From Bacteroides nordii WAL 11050 = JCM 12987 (GTDB lineage: Bacteria; Bacteroidota; Bacteroidia; Bacteroidales; Bacteroidaceae): 64,000 bases of DNA. The notes beneath the pieces are model-generated. The model was not told the origin of the DNA, ran no database searches, and saw only the letters and a list, made by a program, of their open reading frames with translations. Where the stretch lies: assembly GCA_000613465.1 (NCBI GenBank), contig BAJA01000004.1, positions 62,001 through 126,000 of the forward strand, given 5' to 3'. Of the stretch, positions 1 through 6,846 are shown in pieces. Position 1 is the first letter of the stretch. Every line of letters starts with the position of its first letter. A program made the translations under genes and the position numbers.

Positions 1-394
1 CAATTGTTCCGTCAGGCAGTGTAATACCGGCTCGTTGTCCTTTGTTGACAGATACGATATTGGGTATCTGCTTGTAATGGTCCATTTCCTTATAGAAGTA
101 AACCGTAGAGATGATTAATATGGGTATCAGAATAGAAGCTGCAATGGTCGACGCCCGTTTGAACCAGACGCGCCTCATATCCTTCTTTATCTTCTCGTTA
201 ATCAGTCTCCGGGTCCGTTCTTTCGCAGCCCGGGGCATAACGTGGATATTCAGGTCTTTTTGCCAGCACTCATTTAGCATATCCCCGACACTGCTATCAG
301 AATCATTCTGAATCTGCTGTTGCAATTCATTATATTCTTCTTCGCTGATGCTGCCGCGAATATATTTTTCAACTATATTATTCTGTTTCTCCAT
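1..394 (-). CDS. FecR-family anti-sigma factor, N-terminal part (runs off left edge)
   Basis: Inner-membrane anti-sigma factor that would hold the neighbouring ECF sigma factor inactive until a SusC-type receptor signals. The reading frame starts at the ATG at 392-394 (MEKQNNIVEKYIRG) and is open to base 1, giving about 131 residues. An N-terminal helical cytoplasmic domain is followed by one membrane segment (residues about 83-100, STIAASILIPILIIS) and the beginning of the periplasmic FecR domain (KGQRAGITLPDGT, the usual entry motif of FecR). It lies 85 bp downstream of the sigma gene on the same strand, the normal order in Bacteroides. The receptor genes it serves must lie to the left of the window. 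Confidence 0.88.
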   Translation of the reverse strand, partial: MEKQNNIVEKYIRGSISEEEYNELQQQIQNDSDSSVGDMLNECWQKDLNIHVMPRAAKERTRRLINEKIKKDMRRVWFKRASTIAASILIPILIISTVYFYKEMDHYKQIPNIVSVNKGQRAGITLPDGTI

Positions 395-479
395 AATCAA
401 TCCTGTCCGTTTATAAGTGATACACAGAAATACGAATCATGTAACATATGTATCCTTTGTTATTAACTTTTTTTTAGAT

Positions 480-1050
480 TTACCACTGACTCATAAAAAA
501 GAGAGCGAAAGAAAAGCCGATTTTAGTGAGCTCTTCTCTGAGAACTTTGAGTGCACTACTTAATTGATTTCTGACAGATTGTTCGGAGATGCCAAGCTTT
601 AAAGCAATTTCCTGATTTGACAATCCTTCTTCTTTACTCATTTCAAATATCATCTTTTGCCGTTTACTCAGTTTGTCTTTGGATTGGAGGACCTGTTCAT
701 TCAACTCATTGAAGTTAAACTCATTTTCTGTGGAGTTTTCTCCTCCTTCCGTTATATCCAGTTGAGCTATGTATTCGTCATAAGAAAGCAAGGTGAGCCG
801 GTTTCTGAGATCATTCAAGAATTTATTTTTGGCAATCGTGAAGAGAAAAGAACGAAAAGAATATTCGGGAGATAAGTGCTCCCGCATCTGCCAGATTTTT
901 AAAAAGACTTCCTGCACAATTTCCTCTGCCATCTCCGACGAATGTGTCAGGTTGTAAGCAAAGCCATACAATCTATCTGCATAAAGGTCATATAATTTAT
1001 TGAAATCAGAATATGAGCTTCTGTAAGCCTATAATGTATTTTTTATCCAT
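480..1050 (-). CDS. ECF sigma factor (RpoE-like), apparent frameshift near the start
   Basis: Extracytoplasmic-function sigma-70 factor paired with the FecR gene downstream. Region 2 (LYGFAYNLTHSSEMAEEIVQ and VFLKIW) and region 4 (KRQKMIFEMSKEEGLSNQEIALKLGIS, a helix-turn-helix) are clear. The main frame has no ATG before the conserved FNKLYDLYADRLYGFA block. An ATG at 1048-1050 opens a second frame, MDKKYIIGLQK, that stops at 1006-1008. The two frames join at about 1010-1018. If the local CAGAAGCTCA were originally CAGGAAGGCTCA, the protein would read LQEGSYSDFNKLY, which is the usual start of such factors. I read this as one gene of about 190 residues with two lost bases. An alternative TTG start at 971 would cut off most of region 2 and is unlikely. 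Confidence 0.82.
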
Positions 1051-1079
1051 ACACAGAGAGTGTTTTTGATAGTACGGGC

Positions 1080-1087
1080 CAAAGTTA
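1080..1087 (-). promoter_or_regulatory. Putative -7 promoter element of the ECF sigma gene
   Basis: CAAAGTTA on the plus strand reads TAACTTTG on the minus strand, matching the Bacteroides -7 consensus TAnnTTTG. It lies 30 bp upstream of the ATG at 1050. No clear -33 TTTG is visible at the expected distance, so this is a modest call. Confidence 0.4.
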
Positions 1088-1542
1088 TGGAAATATATTA
1101 TAAAGGAAATAAATTCGAATGAGAATTATAATGTTACTCGCATTAAAAAATCGAATTGATACAGGTGTATACTGTCGGTTACCTCATTTTCTATGTTGAA
1201 TTTGTCCAGACTGGCAACATATTCAGGATAGTTTTATCCTATCAGTATAGATGGAGATTAGACATAAGAACAAATCAAAGTACATACTTACTAACAATTT
1301 GACAAAGTGACATTCCTGATCCTTTAGAATCCTCTAATTAAGGGAGGTTTTTTGCAAGTGATAAAAATCTTCGGCATTTCCGGCTTTTATTATTCTTATT
1401 TGTACGGTATATGGAGAAAAATGTAACAAAAATATCTTGTTCTTTTGATATTTATTACAAAATTTGTCTTTATGAGTTTATTTGATTGTACTTTTAATAG
1501 TTGTGATCGGGGTGGGTTTTACTCTCAGTTAGCGTCTGAAAA

Positions 1543-1570
1543 CGTCTTTTGAGACGGTTTTATTTTTTCT
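1543..1570 (+). terminator. Possible intrinsic terminator
   Basis: Stem CGTCT (1543-1547) and AGACG (1552-1556) around a TTTG loop, followed by a T-rich tract to about 1569. No plus-strand gene lies immediately upstream, so it may be relict or may end an unannotated transcript. Confidence 0.4.
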
Positions 1571-1630
1571 CGTAGAGTCTCGAGTCGTTTCTCTACGAGG
1601 TTCGGGTTGTTTCTCGTAGAGGAACCGAAC
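1569..1630. repeat. 22-bp-period CTCGTAGAG repeat array (left copy)
   Basis: The 9-mer CTCGTAGAG occurs at 1569-1577 and 1613-1621, with its reverse complement CTCTACGAG at 1591-1599. The three starts are spaced exactly 22 bp. The intervening bases are degenerate but share TCG and GTTT pieces. A four-unit array of the same 9-mer and the same period lies at 57611-57685. Confidence 0.8.
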
Positions 1631-1713
1631 TTATCATACCGGGAAAATTAGGATAACACGCCGAATAAATGTGCATGATTATCCAACTAAAGAAAGATTA
1701 TACGATAGAATAC

Positions 1714-1737
1714 GCATAATAATTGATATTATTATGC
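1714..1737. repeat. Perfect 10-bp inverted repeat
   Basis: GCATAATAAT and ATTATTATGC are separated by TGAT. It is AT-rich, lacks a following T tract and has no adjacent gene. It could be a protein-binding site or a chance AT hairpin. Confidence 0.45.
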
Positions 1738-1934
1738 ATTTTATTCTCTAATTGCAGTAATAATTAGAATAAGGGTGTCATGAAAATCAGCCATATAGGA
1801 ACAAAAAGATAGGATAACTACATTTTTCGAAACCTTTATTAATCCTATCACGGCATTGCATTCAATGCCACCAATACCGGCTCATCAGTCCATTCGAATT
1901 CCGTTTTTAAACTAAATAGCCAACGAATTATAAG

Positions 1935-2016
1935 ATTGTACACTTTTACCATGCAATATTGTACACTCTTGTCATATAAGATTGTACATTCTTGTATGAC
2001 AAAAGTGTACAATATT
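1935..2016. repeat. TTGTACAC direct and inverted repeat cluster
   Basis: ATTGTACA starts at 1935, 1958 and 1981 (period 23 bp), and an inverted copy AAAAGTGTACAAT lies at 2001-2013. In addition 1955-1976 and 1995-2016 form a 22-bp inverted repeat with one mismatch around an 18-nt loop. The arrangement resembles an operator or iteron-like binding cluster at the left flank of the tail cassette. Its function is unknown. Confidence 0.65.
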
Positions 2017-2231
2017 ATAAGTGTTGATTATCAGTCTGTTGCAAGTGCGTGTTCTTGTAAAGTACGTGAAGTGGTGTATGTCTTTCAGTGTCTTTTTATT
2101 TTAATTCGTTTCCTTTACCTATTCATGAAAGAACATACCTCTGGCTATTGTTTCCAATTTTCATATTTATTGATTTATAAAATTTGTTTTATTTCTATTG
2201 GTCAATTATAGAATTCTAAAAATTTATGAAA

Positions 2232-2278
2232 ATAGAAGCTCATTCAAGTTGTTGTAGGCAACTCATATGAACTTCTAT
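2232..2278 (-). terminator. Intrinsic terminator of the minus-strand tail operon
   Basis: ATAGAAG (2232-2238) pairs with CTTCTAT (2272-2278), with internal TCAT/ATGA and AGTTG/CAACT pairings. On the minus strand the stem is followed by a short TTTTC tract. It lies about 40 bp past the stop codon at 2319, as expected for the end of the 3038-to-2319 operon. Confidence 0.6.
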
Positions 2279-2318
2279 TAATTGGGTGATGCTATCTATA
2301 TCTGAGTTGTGGGAAGTA

Positions 2319-2549
2319 TTATTTAATAGATAGTGAATGTTCCATTTCTTTTAGCCTTTCCAAAAAATCAGGATCCGCATAAGCGTTCAAGTAGTTGTAG
2401 AACGTTTTTTCTGAAATTAGATGCTTTGGCCAAATGTATCGTCTCAGGATTTCTCTGTTTGATAACCCCGATCGTGCATATGTGTCATATATATTGTTAA
2501 CATCTCTGACTTTATTAATATAGCTGAAGCCTGTGCATTTCTTTTTCAT
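2319..2549 (-). CDS. Small conserved phage-type protein, possible helix-turn-helix
   Basis: Seventy-six residues, basic at the start (MKKKC) and helical. The stretch NIYDTYARSGLSNREILRRY followed by ISEKTFYNYLNAYADP resembles short proteins I associate with Bacteroides prophages. The LSNREI and SEKTFYNYL pieces are compatible with a helix-turn-helix. It is the second gene of a two-gene minus-strand operon that diverges from the tail operon, so a regulatory or accessory morphogenesis role is possible. I cannot assign a function. Confidence 0.6.
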   Translation of the reverse strand: MKKKCTGFSYINKVRDVNNIYDTYARSGLSNREILRRYIWPKHLISEKTFYNYLNAYADPDFLERLKEMEHSLSIK

Positions 2550-2618
2550 TTTATGAATATTCTGAAAATTAATAATAGTAGTGTTTGTTTTTAATGCACG
2601 ATTAGTTGAAACAACTGA

Positions 2619-3038
2619 TTAGATTGTTAACTTGAATGTTTCCATACAATCTTTCACCTTTTCACTTTCATGATTTGTCAGGCTTTCTGTTCGCAGGAAT
2701 CTACTTCGGTTTTCCAATTGCCATTCAGTTAGTAAACTGGCGATCCTGTCTGCCAGTTCAAATCCATGTAATGCAACTTGTGTGTCGTTTTCTGCGGTAT
2801 ATTCTATTATGTGCAGGCGTAACTGCACTTCACACGTTTGTTTGTTTCCACAAAGTGTTTTCCAGGTAGCTGGTAGGAATTCAATAAATACAGCTGGTGT
2901 TGGAAATGAGGCTTCGTTACCGGATTCGGTAATGGAAGTCTGCCAAAGGTCAATGTGTTTCACTACTTTTTCTCCTGTTTCCGAATCGGTTAGTGTCTTT
3001 AGACAGTCTGTCACTGTCTCGAAAAGTTTTTTTCTCAT
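2619..3038 (-). CDS. Tail-terminator-like phage protein
   Basis: A 139-residue protein with the look of tail terminator or tail-completion proteins: an N-terminal helix, then short beta strands (AVFIEFLPATWKTLC, CEVQLRLHIIEYT), a helix (LHGFELADRIASLLTEW) and a final strand (KDCMETFKLTI). Such proteins cap the head-proximal end of a siphovirus tail. Unusually, it is encoded on the strand opposite to the rest of the tail genes, divergent from the tube gene at 3285. Assignment rests on fold-like pattern and context, not on a signature motif. Confidence 0.55.
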   Translation of the reverse strand: MRKKLFETVTDCLKTLTDSETGEKVVKHIDLWQTSITESGNEASFPTPAVFIEFLPATWKTLCGNKQTCEVQLRLHIIEYTAENDTQVALHGFELADRIASLLTEWQLENRSRFLRTESLTNHESEKVKDCMETFKLTI

Positions 3039-3105
3039 AATAATTTATGTTTAAATTGTTTTTAATAATTCACTGTAAAGGTGCCTATTAATCGCTAATA
3101 AGAGA

Positions 3106-3155
3106 AATAACAGTGTAATGGTTACATACTTTTGTGTAACCGTTACACTGTTATT
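3106..3155. promoter_or_regulatory. 21-bp inverted repeat in the divergent promoter region
   Basis: Arms 3106-3126 and 3135-3155 match at 20 of 21 positions around an 8-nt loop; the core includes AACAGTGTAA and GGTTACA. It lies between the two divergent tail operons (3038 and 3285). No T tract follows, so an operator for a shared regulator is more likely than a terminator. Confidence 0.55.
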
Positions 3156-3284
3156 TGTTTTTGAAATTTTACCCTGTTATGTTTGCATCATCGAAGCGAT
3201 ACGGGCAGTACAGGTAGCCGTTACTGTTTCTGTTCGTTTTAATGATAAAACGGTAAATTATTAACAAATTTAATTTTTTTAATT

Positions 3285-3749
3285 ATGGAAACTGGATATC
3301 AACATGGAAGTGATATGCTTGTGGGCATTGTAACCGGCGAAAACACATTCACTCCGCTGGGGCACAGTAAGACGTGTACAATTACTAACAGTGCAGAAAC
3401 AAAAGAGCGGGCTGTAAAACCTACTCTTACTGAAAAAGCGAAAGCCGATAATCCCGGTATGTGGAAAGAGAAGTCAGTCAGTGGCCTGTCTGTCAGTATT
3501 AGTGCCGAAGGTTTTAAGTTTTATGGTGATGAGTTGGGGTACGATAAGTTGTTCGAATTGTGGGAAGCAGGCAAAGCTGTGAAAGTGCGCTATGCGTTGC
3601 GTGGTGAAGAGACTACAAAGTATCGTGAAGGAGATTTCATTATCACCAGTCTCGAAGAACAAAATCCGGGAGACGATGATGCCAGCTACACCATTTCAAT
3701 GGAAAACAGTGGTCCGGTAGAAGCAAAACCTGTATCTGCTGAAAAGTAA
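3285..3749 (+). CDS. Phage major tail tube protein (TP901-1 type)
   Basis: A 154-residue protein that would polymerise into the tail tube of a non-contractile tail. It has the pattern of the TP901-1-like tail protein family: MLVGIVTGENTFTPLGHSKTCTI, KADNPGMWKEKSVSGLSVSISAEG, and a beta-rich C-terminal half (AVKVRYALRGEE, GDFIITSLEEQNPGDDDASYTISMENSG). Length is typical. It is the first gene of the plus-strand tail operon, followed 14 bp later by the tail chaperone. No sheath gene accompanies it, so the tail should be non-contractile. Confidence 0.82.
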   Translation: METGYQHGSDMLVGIVTGENTFTPLGHSKTCTITNSAETKERAVKPTLTEKAKADNPGMWKEKSVSGLSVSISAEGFKFYGDELGYDKLFELWEAGKAVKVRYALRGEETTKYREGDFIITSLEEQNPGDDDASYTISMENSGPVEAKPVSAEK

Positions 3750-3763
3750 ATCTTCATACAGAT

Positions 3764-4056
3764 ATGCACAAAGTGAAACTTTACGGAAAAGAGTATCCCA
3801 GTCGTATGACTATGGTGCTATGATTGACTTTAAACGTCAAACCGGCAAGGATGTAAATGACATCGGTGCTGAGCTCGAACTACTGACTCTATTTATGTTT
3901 TGTTGTGTACGCAGTGCTTGTCGTGCCGATGGCATAGCATTTGACATGGAGTTTGATCACTTTGCCGATGGCATTAATCTGGAGGACTTTGCACAGTTCC
4001 AGGAAAACTTATCGGAAGGTGCTGAAGGCTCAAAAAAAAAGAAGATGAAAGCGTAA
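3764..4056 (+). CDS. Tail assembly chaperone, gpG-like, apparent frameshift
   Basis: Chaperone that coats the tape measure during tail assembly. The ATG at 3764 gives MHKVKLYGKEYPSRMTM and stops at 3821-3823. The continuation MIDFKRQTGKDVNDIGAELELL follows in another frame from 3820 to 4056. Restoring one G at about 3814 (ATGGTGCT to ATGGGTGCT) gives MTMGAMIDFKRQTGKDV, a continuous protein of about 97 residues. The two frames also overlap as ATGA, so coupled translation of two pieces is a formal alternative. The gene ends in a lysine run at the slippery site described separately. Confidence 0.72.
4035..4041 (+). promoter_or_regulatory. Candidate -1 ribosomal frameshift site A AAA AAG
   Basis: The chaperone frame reads TCA AAA AAA AAG across a run of nine A (4032-4040). 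A -1 slip on the canonical heptamer at 4035-4041 joins it to the frame that continues to 4367. This is the position and type of shift known for G/GT-type tail chaperones. A short possible hairpin (AACAG/CTGTT) lies downstream. Because this window loses bases in homopolymers, a true run of ten A would also fuse the frames. Confidence 0.6.
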
Positions 4057-4367
4057 CAGCAGAGGAACTGTTGGGCATTGCAATGGGGTACATGGGAATG
4101 AGTATGAACGACTTTAGCCGGTGTACCCCATCTGAATTTTCAATAGCTTATAAAGCCTGGCAAGAAAAGGAACAACGATTAGAACGGGAGTCATGGGAAC
4201 AAACCCGCTTTTTAGCTTGCTGTATGTTGCAACCTCATAGTAAGAGAAAGTTACTTCCTACTGATATTTGTAGGTTTTCATGGGAAAATCAGCCACAAGA
4301 TGAAAAGGAAGAGTCAATGAGTACGAAAGATAGGTTTGAGGAGATTACAAAATTATGGAATGGATGA
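4041..4367 (+). CDS. Tail assembly chaperone C-terminal extension, gpT-like (made by frameshift)
   Basis: Reached from the upstream chaperone by the -1 shift at 4035-4041, it reads EDESVTAEELLGIAMGYMGMSMNDFSRCTPSEFSIAYKAW and onward to KDRFEEITKLWNG, about 108 residues. The phrase DFSRCTPSEFSIAYKAW with its helical surroundings is typical of the downstream partner in tail-chaperone pairs located just before the tape measure. A separate start at the TTG at 4071 is possible but weak. In siphoviruses the long fusion is made at a fixed low ratio and is needed for tail assembly. Confidence 0.65.
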   Translation, partial: EDESVTAEELLGIAMGYMGMSMNDFSRCTPSEFSIAYKAWQEKEQRLERESWEQTRFLACCMLQPHSKRKLLPTDICRFSWENQPQDEKEESMSTKDRFEEITKLWNG

Positions 4368-4371
4368 GATA

Positions 4372-4563
4372 TTATGAATGGCGCTTGTGGTAATCACTAT
4401 CATATTTCTTCTCATCACGTAAACGTTGTTCATGTTCTTTGTCTTCTTTTTGGGTCTGTTTCTCTTTATCAAGTTTTTTTTTAAAATAAGAATTTGAATA
4501 ACTGAGTGGAACGATTAAAGCCAAAACAATGGTACTTAATATAAGAATTAATAATACTTTCAT
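4372..4563 (-). CDS. Small single-pass membrane protein inside the tail operon (antisense)
   Basis: Sixty-three residues from the ATG at 4561-4563. One strongly hydrophobic N-terminal segment (MKVLLILILSTIVLALIVPL) is followed by a very charged tail rich in Lys, Glu and Asp (KKKLDKEKQTQKEDKEHEQ, DEKKYDSDYHKRHS). It sits on the opposite strand, exactly in the gap between the chaperone and tape measure genes, which supports a real gene. Function unknown; a small accessory gene (moron) is possible. Confidence 0.5.
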   Translation of the reverse strand: MKVLLILILSTIVLALIVPLSYSNSYFKKKLDKEKQTQKEDKEHEQRLRDEKKYDSDYHKRHS

Positions 4564-4595
4564 TTTATAAATCAATTAAAAATATTTTCAAAGAT

Positions 4596-6845
4596 ATGAA
4601 TAATAAAGTAGAATATCAAATATTTCTTGAGATTGAAGGTGACTTAAGAAAGGCTTCTAATTCATTGAATGATTTTTCTAGAATAATGGGAAATGCAGCA
4701 GAAGCAAGTCGGGTGTTTTCTTTAATAACTATATGTAGTCTTAAAGCTGTGTCGGATAGTCTTGAACTGATACAAAAGAATTCAAATGGTTTTTTGGAGA
4801 TTACCAATAATATGGGGATAATGTCAAGAGATATGCAATATTTTCGGACAGAGGTAGATAACTTGAAATTGGAAATGATAGATTTAAGTAAACAGTTTTT
4901 TGCTTACATTGCTCTTATTGGTGATTTGGCTCCAGCGGTTGACTCTGCTTGGAATGTATATAATAAGTTTGAAAAGGTAATTAAGAACTCTGTTCTTGTC
5001 AATAAACTTGTTATTTTAACACAAACAGGAGTTACTAAAGCTATTACTTTAGGTCAACGTGCTTTATACATTTACCAAATGCAGATGTTGACAGCTCGCT
5101 CTGCCATCGCCACCACTACCGGTGCAACGAAAGCCATGAATATTGCCATAGCTTCCAGTCCCTATCTAATAGCTGCTGCCGCTGTTGCAACTCTTGGAAT
5201 TGCAATATACAAATTGGCATTAGGTAATAGCGAAACAGCAAAAGCACAAAAGCGCTTGGATGAAGCAATGACCGACATGAATAAAGAGGTATCTACGGAG
5301 CAGAATTCTTTGGATACACTTTTTGGTAGTTTGTATAAAGCTAAGGAAGGAACAAATGAATGGAAACGAGCAAAAGATAAAATTCAGGAAAAGTATGGAG
5401 ATTATCTAAGTCAGTTGGGAATAGAGATAATAAATGTAGACACTGCACGTGTAGCCTATAGTAAACTGAGTACAGCTATTCTTGAAACAGCCCGTGCCCG
5501 TGCCAGCGAACGTGCTTTATCTTCGGCAGGAGACGCATTGGCTGATAAAGAAGGTCAGAATCTCACAAAAATGCGTCAGGTACTTACGGAAGAATATGGT
5601 GAAGAGACTGGTAACCGGGTATTTGAGGGTATAGCTGCCAGTATTCGGAGGGGAGATAAAGAAATTCCGGAGCGATGGATGCAGTTTGTCCGTAAATTGA
5701 ATAAAACAGTTGTACAGAGCTATGGAACCGCCGGACAGGCTTCTTCTTATGTTGACAATCCGATTACACCTTATATATATAGTATGCAGTCTGCCCGAAA
5801 GGACTATGAAAAAGAAGTAAAGCGGATAAATGCGGTTTTAGGTTCTCCACTTCAAGCGCCTGGTACGAATACGAAAACAGAAAAAACAAAATCAGTCTTC
5901 TCTTCAGAGTCGGATACTCCTGCTAAAGGAAGTATTACGGCCATGAAAAAGGAACTTTCCGAATTGGAAAAAAGTTTGTCAAATACTACAGTTGGTACGG
6001 CTTCTATAGATATTCAGTTGAAAATTGATAGCCTGAAAAAACAAATAGCAGGTGCAGAAGAATGGATTGAAAAAGAAGCCTTTAAAAAAGAGTATGGCGA
6101 GCTATCTGTTCCGATAGATTTTACACCTGTAGGGGGTAACATTAGTGGGATGGTAGAGCGCTTACAGAATGATTCCATAAAAGATAATCCGGGAATAGGA
6201 TCTTCCATGTTGACACAAGAAGGGTTTAAGGATATGAAATTGCCGGAACCGGAGGTGCCAAATATGGAAAAAACACTTTCCAATATGGAGAGGTGGAATA
6301 TGGCAGTGGATGAAATGAGAGAGAGAAATGCTAATATGATTGATGGGCTGGGGGCTATGGGCACAGCCATGGGAAGTATTGGTGATCTTATTGGAGGGGC
6401 AGCCGGGCAATGGCTTGATTGGGGAGCCAATTGTGTTCAAGCGATAGGAACGGCTATACCGCAAATTTTGGCATTATGTACAGCACAAGGAACACAGGTT
6501 GCAGCAAATACAGCAGCGGCAGGTACGGGTGCAGCATCGGCTATGGCTAGTATTCCATTTGTTGGACCGATCTTAGCCATTGCCGCTGTTGCTAGTGTTT
6601 TGGCTGCGTTAGCTTCAATTCCAAAATTTGCGGCAGGTGGTTTAGCTTATGGTCCTACTCTCGGGCTTTTTGGTGAATATTCCGGAGCACAAAATAATCC
6701 GGAAGTAGTGGCTCCACTCAATCGATTGCGCAATATGTTACAACCTGCCGGAGGTATAGGGGGTGAAGTTGAGTTTGTAATAGACGGACGGGTTCTTCGT
6801 GGAATATTGAATAAAGTAGATAGGATTAATCAACGTACAAAATAA
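4596..6845 (+). CDS. Phage tail tape measure protein
   Basis: A 749-residue protein that sets tail length and helps deliver or position the tail tip. Its helical N-terminal region, central hydrophobic stretches (residues about 165-205, IASSPYLIAAAAVATLGIAIY) and C-terminal Gly/Ala-rich hydrophobic segments (about 635-690, SIPFVGPILAIAAVASVLAAL) are typical. The C-terminal piece FAAGGLAYGPTLGLFGEYSGAQNNPEVVAPL is a recurring tape-measure ending. At about 1.5 angstrom per residue the tail would be near 110 nm, which is family-based inference. It directly follows the chaperones, as in nearly all siphoviruses. Confidence 0.88.
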   Translation: MNNKVEYQIFLEIEGDLRKASNSLNDFSRIMGNAAEASRVFSLITICSLKAVSDSLELIQKNSNGFLEITNNMGIMSRDMQYFRTEVDNLKLEMIDLSKQFFAYIALIGDLAPAVDSAWNVYNKFEKVIKNSVLVNKLVILTQTGVTKAITLGQRALYIYQMQMLTARSAIATTTGATKAMNIAIASSPYLIAAAAVATLGIAIYKLALGNSETAKAQKRLDEAMTDMNKEVSTEQNSLDTLFGSLYKAKEGTNEWKRAKDKIQEKYGDYLSQLGIEIINVDTARVAYSKLSTAILETARARASERALSSAGDALADKEGQNLTKMRQVLTEEYGEETGNRVFEGIAASIRRGDKEIPERWMQFVRKLNKTVVQSYGTAGQASSYVDNPITPYIYSMQSARKDYEKEVKRINAVLGSPLQAPGTNTKTEKTKSVFSSESDTPAKGSITAMKKELSELEKSLSNTTVGTASIDIQLKIDSLKKQIAGAEEWIEKEAFKKEYGELSVPIDFTPVGGNISGMVERLQNDSIKDNPGIGSSMLTQEGFKDMKLPEPEVPNMEKTLSNMERWNMAVDEMRERNANMIDGLGAMGTAMGSIGDLIGGAAGQWLDWGANCVQAIGTAIPQILALCTAQGTQVAANTAAAGTGAASAMASIPFVGPILAIAAVASVLAALASIPKFAAGGLAYGPTLGLFGEYSGAQNNPEVVAPLNRLRNMLQPAGGIGGEVEFVIDGRVLRGILNKVDRINQRTK

Positions 6846-6846
6846 T

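Larger units (their letters stand above)
1088..2231. other. Gene-free region with hairpins and repeats
   Basis: No convincing coding sequence on either strand; the open frames here are short, lack homology-like composition and cross repeats. It holds a possible plus-strand terminator (1543-1570), a 22-bp-period repeat array (1569-1630), a perfect 10-bp inverted repeat GCATAATAAT/ATTATTATGC (1714-1737) and a cluster of TTGTACAC repeats (1935-2016). AT content is high throughout. It separates the sigma/FecR pair from the tail cassette and may contain the cassette boundary, but I see no integrase attachment site. Confidence 0.7.

Noticed and set aside
480..971. TTG start for the left ECF sigma factor
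   Set aside because: It would remove the conserved FNKLYDLYADRL block; the upstream ATG with a frame break explains the sequence better.
1936..2211. Open frame of 91 codons in the left gene-free region
   Set aside because: It runs through the TTGTACAC repeats, has an unnatural composition and no protein-like pattern.
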